NCBI RefSeq assembly: GCF_029227915.1
Contig: NC_079886.1
Span: 20,870,501 to 20,934,500, forward strand
Direction: 5' to 3'
Length of the DNA stretch: 64,000 bases
Source of the DNA: Hydractinia symbiolongicarpus
Taxonomy: Eukaryota > Cnidaria > Hydrozoa > Anthoathecata > Hydractiniidae
The notes under the pieces were generated by a model, which did no database searches, was not told the DNA's origin, and saw only the letters and a program-made list of their open reading frames with translations. This document shows, piece by piece, positions 32,601 through 44,600 of the stretch (position 1 is its first letter; each line of letters begins with the position of its first letter). The position numbers and the translations under genes were made by a program.

Positions 32601-35600
32601 GAAGCATTTAGAAGTTCTGCAGTCACACCTTCATTCTTCATCACTCAGCTTGTCAATAAACCTGGTATCTATAATCTTGCAGTCAATGCTACTGTACCAA
32701 ATTATCATTTTACCCTTTCTTCTGCACAGTTTACTTTACAGAGAGGAATCCCTGATCTCATCATGATTCCAGCTACTTTAGATACATATCAACTCAGAGA
32801 ATTTGCTGTGATAACAAAATCAGACCCCTCTGTCATATCTTCTTTGAATTGGGATTTTGGTGATGGAACTACCTTATCAGTAAACCCAACGTTTGTTACT
32901 GTACCAAAAGACAACAAACTTTATTTACAAAAGTTTGATTATGTTTTTACCAGTGAGGCAGTTTACATGTACAATACATCACACTTATATCTTAATGAAG
33001 GTTGGTACACAGCCACTGTTTTTGCCGAAAATGACATATCAAGATCAGAATCTTCAAAAAATGTGTTAATCTCGAAAATATACTGTGAAAGGCCAGTTGT
33101 TCAAATTTTAATTCCTTTGAACAAGACACTGACTTTTCATTATCAGCAACATATCTCTGTTTTATCCACAGTTTATGTAAACTGCAGTAGACACCATAAA
33201 GTATTTTATAATTGGAAAGTTTTTCAAAGTACTCAGTGGGAAATGGACAATGGAATAAGTTCAACTGGGAAGCAATCAATAAGGTACTTTAATTGTTTAA
33301 AATGATTTTTAAATGCTTAAAAGTATTTCTCATAAGCCGCCTAAGACAAAATGGAATCCTTTTTGTATGATGCTTTTAGAGTTAATTTTGAAATGTGTAT
33401 TTGAAAATCATAAAGAATTAAAAAACTATACAAAGTCTTTAAATTGTTGGGGAAACAGGACAAAAAATACATGACCAGCCTAGGTAAATTTCAGAAATTT
33501 CTGTCATAAAAGGTTTGGTGTAAATAGCTTCTCTGTAAATAGCATTGCTGCTGGACACTTCTAGCTAGGGGTGGGAGAACTTTGAACGGGTGACAGCCCT
33601 TTTTCTTAGGAATTATATGGATTCGGGAAAGTCAGAAAGTCAGAAATGTCAAAATTGTGGGGTCAGGGAAAGTCAGAGAAAGTCGCTAATTTTTAGATCA
33701 GCCCCTGGAATTTTAAGGTTGGAAATTTTCCTTTCATGAATGACTTTCATTACAAGCTCGTGAGCTTGTATTAAAACGCAAATGTGTCCTACAAGAATGG
33801 AAATTTTTGCCTCTCTGAGCACCGACACGGGAGTCTTCGAATCTCATCTTGGTAGCTATTTTTTTTTTTATTTTTTTAAAAGATAAGATGCTGGATTACT
33901 GAATTTAGCAACTTTTAGGTGGGGTTTGGAGTCTTTCTTTTTCCTGTTAGTCAGTTTACCCAAGACGGACCCATCGAAAATCGAATTTTCGAGAAATTTT
34001 CCGTTCAAAAAGATCTCACAAATTAATTTTGAAAAATAACTGCATAGTGCGTAATAAATATCGCCTATCTGAATAGCAAAATATGTCGTGTCTAACTTCG
34101 TAACAAAAATCACGTTTAGATAGACAGCTTTTTGTGAACTTTATCCGCGAGGTTGTTTGCGTATATCATACGTCTTGTTATTTCTAAGATGTCACTTTAT
34201 TTTTAAAAAATAAAAGTTGCAGCGTTGTATATTAGTGTCTGATTGATCACAATATTTTTTTGTTGGTTATTTTCAATTAATTACTTTATAAACGCTCATA
34301 ATTGTTGTATTATTGTTAAGTTATATTTGAACTTTTAAATGGCTAAAATATGTCTGTCATTGTGATATAGAAGTGTGAGAGAAATTTGGTATCTATGCTA
34401 GAGTCAAGGAATATAACATTCTTCTCACATAAAACAAAGATACAGATTTTACAGACTATATTTTTCCATGGTTCTGTTTTTATTTTAACAGTAAAGTTAA
34501 ATTTTTAATGTTTTTACAGCTTCACGAAGACAGACATTCATCACTCAAGTTTAGAAATTATAAAGCGTACCTTAGTTGCTGGTGTTTATATTTTCAAAGT
34601 GGATGTTTTACTGGATGAAGTCAATCTTGACCATAGTGATGAAATCAATGTTATTATCATTGAAGATAATTTAAAGGCAACCATCAAAGGAGGTTTTTCA
34701 CGACAGTTAAACTGGCAAAAAGATTTTATATTAGATGCAAGTGACTCGTTGGACCCCAACGAAATTAATCCGCCTAATTTAGACTTCGAATGGTATTGCA
34801 AAAAAGATAATAAAACTGATTGTTTCGGAAATGGTGAAGGCCTAATTGAGTTTTTTGGTGCAAATTGGCTAATTAAGGGAAAATCTTTGTTAGAAGGTGT
34901 TGCGTATGAGTTTCGAGTGGTTGTTGAGAACAAAGTAAAGAAAAGAAGGACAGAAGCATACCAAAAAATTATTCTCATCGATAAAGAAATTCCAATTATA
35001 ACTATCAGGTACACTACGTCAATTTTTTGCATGTACTGTGTGCTAATTTCAGCACCAAAATAAGTATTGGTAAAAAGATTGCAACTTGACCATGTTTTTT
35101 TGTACCATAGCAGAAGTATGAGTTTTTTATTAGTTTTTAATAGTGATTTTGAATCATTTTCACAGGTGCAAATTTAATTGCAGAGAGTTTGCTAATCCTT
35201 CACAACGCTTGTCATTGATTGGCCAATGCCATAATTGCGATTCCCAAAGTGCAGTCAATTTCTTGTGGACAGATGTGTCAATACATGGAAGTGTTAATTT
35301 TTCAAATGATTTGCTGACTCAGCCATCATCATCGAATTTAGTTGTAAGACCTGGAGCACTTTCGGGAGGTTTAAATTATAAATTTGGGCTAAAAGTAACA
35401 AAAAGTTCAGGTATTTTATTCTTTTTACTAATTCCGATTTCAAATCCGAAAAATTAGATTTCTGAAACAAGATTGTTTTATTTATAGCTTACATGGTTTG
35501 AGAACTGAATTTCATTCTTATATTTGCAGGCATATCATCATTTTCAGAATACTACATAAAAACAAACATGCCACCTTACGGAGGAACATGCTCAGTATCT

Positions 35601-38600
35601 CCTCTAAGTGGAACATCCCTTAAAACAACATTCACCATCACCTGTCATGATTGGGTTGTCCTTGTTGGCACACTAAACTACAGAGTGTTAGTGTTTGATA
35701 AAAACTCCCAAAAGTTGCTTTCATATAGTCCACAACAAAAATCAACAATGATGTTACCAAATGGTCTGGAAGTAAACGATTATGTTGTTACTCTTAAAAT
35801 TGAAATTATTGATTCTTTTGGAGGAACTGCAGCATATGATCTGTCTGTGAAGGTAAAAGTTTTTCTAATATACCTCCCGCATTGATGACGGCATGAATCC
35901 ATATGGACAATTTTTTTTCACGTTCTCCATTTTGACAGTTTAGTTAATAAAAAAAAAAACGTTTTGTTTCATTTCACTGAAGACACGTGGAATAGAGAAA
36001 AGAAAGGTCACAGGGATGCCTAATTGTAATAATTTGACAGCTATTTCACTCAAATTCTTTTTTTCTTTCAGGTGTTTCCATATGTTCAAAAAGCCACCAT
36101 AGACGTTGTGCAGGAGGAATTATTGAATATGACAACAGGTGATGACAACGTGCTTGACAGGTTGAGTGAGGAAGGCGACACACAAGGTCTGATGCAGCTT
36201 ATCAATACTGTTACTGAAACAATAAACTTAGTACAGGTTTTGAAACCAAAGCAAAATATAACGAACGTTGCTGAAGAGAAAGATAGTGTTAAAAAACGAA
36301 CAGAGGTAATGTAATTTTTCGTTTTTTTAGTATCAGAACTAGCTTTTTGTTAGCATTTTTTATTTTCTGTCCATTAAGTTTTATTATTCACATCAACTAA
36401 GAAAATAAATTAGCCTCGTTTAACCCTATTATATACTTGGGGGGGACAAAGTGCCCGCGGCAATTTCAATTGAGCATATCTTTTTTTGTGCATGACATTG
36501 AATGTTGAAATTTGGTGACTTTTATTATAGATTCTGGCAAAAAAAAAAATTTAAAAAATTTCAATTTCCTGGAATTTCCGCCATTTTTGAAAACATTGTC
36601 TGTTTTCTTTCTCAAAAAAATATATGACGTCATTTCTGATCCCTATGACGTTATCAATTTTTTTACCTGGAATGAGTTTGTACTAAGACATTCTACAACT
36701 GTGAAAAGTTTCATCACTTAGGCATAAGTGGTTCAGGATTTATGACCCGCGGGCACTTTGTGCCCCTCCCCCCAAGGTTACAAGGGCCGAAAAAGCTCAG
36801 GTATAATAGGGTTAAGTGTTCGCGTGACGACGTGTATTTCAATCATGATAGTTTTTCTTAAAAATGTCAGATATAATATACACATTAGTTAGATGTTATT
36901 AGAAAATGACCTCATGGGATGACGTCACTGAAAATGATATTTTAGATTAGAACAGCAATGGTGGAAGTTCTGTCAGAAGTTCCAGTTTATAGTGTGGAGA
37001 ACGCAAAACAGACAGCTGATGCGATTGAACCATTATTGCAAACTCCTGAGGAAGTTAGTCCTGAAACACAGGTAGAACAACCATAACTTGAAGTAATTGA
37101 TGGCTTTTGTTTTGTTATTTTAAATACACTGTGCGGACGTGTATGTTCTGACAACAATCATATTGAACCTCTTCTGAATAAGTGATAGACAACAACGACA
37201 TAAGACTAAGGAAGGACTAAGAACGAGGTTGCTCAAAGATAAAATTATTCTTTAAAAGGGCCATCTTTCTAATGTTCCAACATCATCATAACCTGTCTAA
37301 TCCACATTCACTGCAAATTATTCACCACTGACTATTAATTATCTACTGTTTTCTGTTTGTTTAATGAAAAGGAGCTGGCATTAAAATCATTCACAAACAT
37401 AACAACGTTTTTGGAAGAAGATGAGGATTTGAAAACGAATGAAAATCCAGAAGAAATTGCTGACATAACGAACGGGTTGGTAAAGGCGACTGGTAATCTT
37501 TTACAAGCAATTGTTAAATATGATTTAAAGAATAAGACGGTGAACAAGACGGGCAGTATGGAAGTAAAAAGTTTGGAATCTCAAAAGGTATGAAAACACA
37601 TGCAGCATAAGTTATTTTCTTTGTTGACCAAGAGTGATGGTAGAACGAAACAAAAGAAAAATAATTTTGATACAAAACCGATTGATTCATCTCCGTTGTA
37701 ATTGATTTGTATTTTAGAAAGAGAGGCTAGCTAAAAACGCATTAAACGTTGTGGACAAAATTCTTCCTCTGCTGCTTAAGGGAAAAGTGGCTGGCGAAAA
37801 ACCAACAAGAATCGCTGGTGAAACAATAGCATTGGAGTTATCGAGAAAAACAGCGGGTGAATTTGGTGGTGACTACATTGAAACTTTGCACGGTGGAAGT
37901 TTCAAATTACCAACTGGTTTATTTGCTGATGCTAACGAAAGTGTTATTTTAGATTCGAAGGTTTGTATTTCTCCTTTATCAGTGTCGTAGGACGCGGTGG
38001 ACTAGGAATGAATATCATTGCCAGTCCTTTTTATGTGTGACGCACAAGATAATATGAGCTTTTTTATTCAAACTTTTAGATGTCGACACTCATTCAAAAT
38101 CCCTTCTCATGGCATTCGTCTTCATTTGATGTTAGTGCTCCAATCACAAGTTTTTCCTTTAGCACTGAAAACAACACTGGTGTTCCTGTCGAAGATCTGG
38201 CACAAGAAAAACAAATTGAAATGTTTATCCCACAACATGCTGTCATTTCCAAGGTAGCTAGATACTCAACTTTTGTAAAGACAGGGTAAATTCGTAGTAG
38301 TCTCGATATGTTCACCATTTTTAACTATTAAACATTCAACCTGTGTATTTTTGAAAAATAACGTAACGTGTTGTACACCATTTCTCCGAATGTGACATAG
38401 AACTAGGAATTCTTCCAACCCACTCCTCTGTCGTGAATATAAGCTGATTGGTGGATAAATTTTTGTTGTTGTTCTTATCTAACGAGTGACGCGCATCTTC
38501 TTGTAGATTTCTGTCAACACCACAAGTAATACCAATCAACTTACTGTGTACAAGATTACGGTAACCGAAGTAGGGGTGGCATTGGTTTGTAACATAAATG

Positions 38601-41600
38601 TAACAGAACATCTTCACGTCGAATTATTTATAAGACGTGGACTAAGACCTACAATTCACAGGTACGATGCAAAATTTAAGTTTAACGCGACAAGTGAAAT
38701 GAATGCAGTGTTTACAACATGGGCGAATATATCGTCATATTACCTCGGTGTGGGAGCGACTTATTATGATGGAAATAATACACAACCGCTGTATGCTATC
38801 GTGGAGATGGAACTGTTTACAACTGGTTGTTTATTTTTAAATGAACTCACCGAAGTGTGGGAGAGCCGTGGCTGCAGGGTAATTTTTTATTGTGGTTACA
38901 ACTTTTGAATTCTTTGATTTTTTTTACCCTTTTAAGTAGTAATTTATTTTTCTAACGGTTAGGTTGGCCCGCATACTAACAAAGAGCAAACACATTGTTT
39001 GTGTAATCATCTAACTTGGTTTGGTAGTAATTTTTACATCCCACCAAATAAACTTGACATTGAAGCTGAAATAATGAAACTGCGTAATATCGAAGACTTC
39101 CCGGCTTTACTGGCTACATTCTGTACGATATTTTGTGTTTACGTGATCGCATTAATATGGGCGAGAAGAAAGGACAATCTCGACACATTAAAGGTAAACT
39201 GAAAAAAATGAATCTCGATTTAATTATTTCTATTGACACCGCTTTTGTTGAGCAGTCAGTAAAAGAGCCTTCGTGTTTTAGAACTTCTGATTAAATGAGG
39301 GAAGCAGAGTTTGCACGACAATTCAAAATTCACTTACAAAAAGTTGCTTACAAATTAAAAAAATCATCCACAATTTTTCTTGAAAACACAAAACAATTCA
39401 AAAATACACACGATATCTAATTTTAATTTTATTGATTGTAAAAAAAATATTAACTTTGTGTATTAACTTGATATTTTTATTTTTTTCGTTTAATTTGTAA
39501 CAAATTATCCTTTTATATTGGCACCTCTGAATATACGAAGTAAAGCCTTATTTTCCCTCCTTTTTTCGCGTCAAATCCATGTTGCCAAAAAAATATATGT
39601 ATAATCCTGATTTTTTCCTTTTTGTCCTTTTTTCTTTTAACGTAAAAATCTCACGTTTTCATTAGTACCTGCAAACAAATATTCTTTCATCGCATCAAAA
39701 ATATTATTTCCTCACATCAAAACCTCCTACAAAACTGTGTAAAAAACCTTGAATGTCAATTTTATTTGAAAAACGACTGGGAACTCATAAAATCAGGACA
39801 ACCGATTAATTGTCTCTTTTAAAAATTACACAAAACATTTTTTAATTGATCGGTTTGTGCTGCTGTGCACCTTTGTAGAAGCTTAACCAAGAAAACACTA
39901 CTGTTCCATTCTATTCGAATATGTGTTTCATATTATACATACCATATATGATCTAGTTAACGCCCGCTTGCATTTAACCCCTACGAGAAGTTGAGAAAAA
40001 TGCTTATTTAGATTTTTTTACACGAACAAATGCACTGTTTACAATTATTTTGATAACTGTTTGAGTTGTGTTCTACATAAAAGTATGTCAAATCATGTTT
40101 ACGTATCTCTGCATAGAGACTAACAGACTACTTTTTATTATGTGTTGCGTTGTAAAAAATAAACGCAAATAAACGGTTCTTTTAAACCAGCACTTCCTAA
40201 TTAACCGCTATTATAAAAGGAATAATTCAATGAACGCCCGCGGCGTTAAATAGATAAAATGCAGCATTAAATCGAAGTAAATACACTTAGTATCAACTGT
40301 GAGTGTCCTTTTTTTCCAAAGTACTTTATTTTTTAATTGGTAAATTCATAACTTCTTTCGTGTTACAGGGCGCACCAACCTTTCTTAAATCCCAATCATC
40401 TCCGACTGGAACAGTATATCACGTGTCTGTCTACACTGGACATCGTGGTGGCTCTGGAACTAGTGCTATTCCAATACTTATTATGTCAGGAAAAACTGTT
40501 GATTCCCAACCGATTGTGCTTAAAAGCGACGAGAGAGTACTCTTCGAACGTGGAAGTGTTGAAACTTTTATTTTGAAAACTGACCTGGTAAGTGAAAACG
40601 AAGTGTTTTTAATTCTCATTTCCTTCTTATTACAAGAAAACATCATTCATTAGTTTTATTGACTCTGCGTTACCGGTGTGACTTTTTCACAAGCAAAAAC
40701 TTCTTTGATTCTGATATTTATTGATAACTTCACTAATAAAAATAAGAACATAATGCTGTTGTGTTTTTAGGACATCGGAGATCTTCTCTATGTCACAATA
40801 TGGCACGATGATGGCGGTGTTAGTCCTGGTTGGTTTCTCAGTCGACTTGTGATCTCAAATCTCGACAATAACAAACAATACGTTTGTTTCTGCAATGATT
40901 GGCTGGCAGTCGACCAATCAGATGGTGCGATATCTCGCGTGCTCCCGGTTGCTTCTGAACAAGAATTACGTAGTTTCGAGAATATCTTTCTTGCTAAAAC
41001 AGCGCGCGATCTTACGGATGGCCATCTTTGGTTTAGTATAGTATCCAGACCTCCAAGAAGTAACTTTACCAGAATGCAACGCGTTTCTTGTTGTTTATGT
41101 TTGTTGTTATCCACGATGCTTTCAAACGCTATGTTTTACAGAGTAACAGATGATCGACCTGTAGGTACGTCTTCCTACACAATAGTGAAAAAAAACTCAC
41201 AGTCTCAAACATATTATATGATATCTCATATAGTAATATTTATGCAATATGGCGCCTTGTATACCCTTATTTAATCATCATTTCCACCTTCTTGTTTTCA
41301 GATTAAAAAAGGCCTCTTTAACCCTTCGTCTACGGGGACTAATTGAGAACTTTAAAAATTCAAAAAACGAGATTTCAACCAAAATCACGTTCAGTTGGTT
41401 AAATAAGCATTTTTATTTTCTCATTACTGTGGAAAGTTTATCATTTCTTGAACATGATAGTTTAGTAGGCGACGTTTCGGGAGATCATTTCTCCCATCAT
41501 TGGGCAAAGTAAAATGATGTTGCGCATGTATTTTTATAATTGCATTTTATTTATATAATTGCATTTTCTCAATTGTGCCGTTGACCCTTATAATCCGCAC

Positions 41601-44600
41601 CTGTTCTTTTAAGGGACTCTTTTTTAGCCACAAATAATTTGCTTCTTAAAATTTGTGTTGCTGCTGGTAGCTGAGAAAGACCTAGATGGTTCGTGTTTGA
41701 TAAGGTAGCCCAATACATTGTTGTTTTAAAACATGCAGAACACTTTTCATGAAAACCTACTCTTCGGAGATATGTCCGCCCAACTGGCGCCCGTTTTTCG
41801 CCCTGTTTTCGCCCATTGGTGTACTTGTTCTGTCGTCAAAGATCAAAATAAAAAAAATAATAAACTTTTGGTTATTTTATGGGGTAGGAGACGAAATTGA
41901 TGTGAGTGGTTTTAAGATATCTTGGAGTCAGATCGTGATCGGCATTCAGTCCAGTTTGATCGTTTTGCCAGTGAACGTTTTGATTGTCTATCTATTTCGT
42001 CAAGCGAAACCGTCATCTCTCAACCAGAATCACAAAGAGAAGAAAAAGTTCGAAAAATTGGATCAAGTTGTTCCGCATGAAAAAGAAGGCGAACACGTCG
42101 AAGGCGTCACTTTAAGACACTCCATTGGCATGGATATTCCATCGCAAAAGAAACGAAATAAATCTAGTTTTGTGTCAACATCTTTTCTGCGTAACACAAC
42201 GAAAGACAGTACGCAAACCTTCCAAGGTTCAAGTTTATTTCAGATCAAAGAAAGTCCTGAAGAAGTTGTATGGCAAGTTCGTAAGTTGTGTTCCTATTTT
42301 ATTTCTTTGTTCTATCGTTTTATGTTTAAGTTAGCAATAGATCACAACCACCAGTATAGTAGACTGCTAGATAGACAGCTCTCCGTTTCTTATTACTGTG
42401 GAAAGTTTATCATTTCTTGAACATGATAGTTTAGTAGGCGACGTTCGGGGGATTCTTCTCCCATCATCGGAAGAAATGATAAACTTTCCACAGTAATATG
42501 AATATTGAACAGACAAACCGAAATAATATCTCCGTTTCTTATATGGAATAGAGTTTTCTGTCTTCTTTTGTTATCAGACACTGAAGTTTTGCTGGTTAGT
42601 TTAAGGATTCGTTAATTTGAACAAATTTTTTGGTTTCTTTGCGTGTTCGTGTAGGCAAACAAAAACTATAATTAGATTTCCATTTTTTAGGGAAGATATA
42701 TATATTCAAGGTATATTTCTTGTTACTTCAGCTTGTGGATCTAGCTCGACCATAACCCCATCGCTCTCCATACCATCAAAGCAAGATGCTGTAACCATAT
42801 CCAGTGTCAATCTTTCTGCAATGTCTCTACAGCTGCCCGATCAAGTTAAGTATTGGCCTGGATGGGTAAAGTACTTAGCCTGGTTCTTGTGTGTGCTGAC
42901 ATCATTTATTTCTGGCTTCTTCACGTTGTTGTACGGCCTAAGTTTTGGACGACGTGGTCAGGAGGAGTGGCTTTTCTCCTTCTTTGTGTCAGTTTTTTCA
43001 GATATTATTTTCAATCAACCGATTAAAGTAAGTAGCTGTTCCTAATTTAATTTATGTTGATTTTCGTATCGTATACGTCAGCCTTTCTTTCTTCTTAACA
43101 AACGCAATCAGCATTTATTCTTAATTAACGGTGCAAAAAATTCCACACTTTCCACACACAAAAATTCATAAAAAAAACAAATTTTTGTAAGTTAACCTAG
43201 AAATTGTAATGACAACACCGTAGTTATCTTAACCCTTTTGTACTCTTATTCAATTATAGCTTTTTTAAGGGGATATGGCTACACCCACGCGTTGCATAAT
43301 GTGTAATATACGATTACCTGTTCACATAGCTATTATCTTTATTGACTAAGGGTGGAGTTGATTTGTCCAGTTCAAACTCATCAACTTCAAACTTGTCTAC
43401 ATCGGTTGAATGATTTTTTTGAGAAAATTGTCAATGATAAAATTACACAAGTTTTAATAATTTTCGAAGTGTCCGGTTAAGAACGGTTGGGTTTTTTTAT
43501 TTACAAAAATAATACATTGTATATTTTCTGTGTGAAAATTTTGTTTGGTAGATTTTTATTTTATTTAGCAGGATGTAGAAAATTATATGATTTTATAGCT
43601 CGTGAAATGTGTTACGTGTTAGTCCAGTCCTTTGTTTGAAACATCAAGGGTTACAAAAAACTTGATATGATGAATTGTCATCGTGGTCGTATTAGTTGAA
43701 ATCTCTTGTTTTTTAGGTGGTTATACTGGCAGCTGTAGTAACTATTGTTCTCCGTAAACTTAAAGATGAATACATTCAAACAGAAATCGAGAATTACAAA
43801 AATTTCGAGTACAATACTGACGAGGATGAGACGACGCGCTTCGTGCATCACATAGACCGCCCTGTTCCGCCCAGTCTGTCGTATATAAAAAAGACCAGAA
43901 AGAAAAGGTTATACGAATCCAAGATGGTGGACATTGTACTGGAGATTACATTTTACGTCATTTACTTATCGCTGTGCTTGTTAATAACGTACGGTCACCG
44001 AGATCCAGACGCGTACGCGATGACAAATAACATTGAAAACATTTTCATCAGAAACAAATTTGAAGAGGTATGGTGTCATCGTTATATGTCGTCATAAGCT
44101 CAAACAAAATAAAATTATGTCTGACTTTGTGTTATTTTTACTGTACGTGACTAGTTTTACAACAACTTGTCGAATTAGTTCAGCACTTTTCAAAGATTTT
44201 TATGTGTGGTTTTCAAACCAAAGTCATTGTAAGGTATTTTCTCTTGGCAAAAAAACTTTGCGATAATACTCGAAAACCACAATGACTGAACAGATAACTG
44301 GTAATATTTTTTAAAGTATTTTTTCTCCTAGCGAAATATTTTTGCGATACCATTCGAAAACACAATCATTGTGAAGGCAAATTTTCACGGCACGCACTGG
44401 ATTAGAACGGAACCCTTTCTGTAACTTGAAAAGTAATGCTTTCCGAAAAACAGAATCTAAAAACAATATCAATGAAATTATTTGAAAATTTTATTTCCAA
44501 ACTGTTCCGATCCAACCCGCCAAAGCAACATTGGGAATTGAATTAATAAATTTTCGTTCTGTTGTTTCTTCGATAACATTCAGAAACCACAATCATTATG

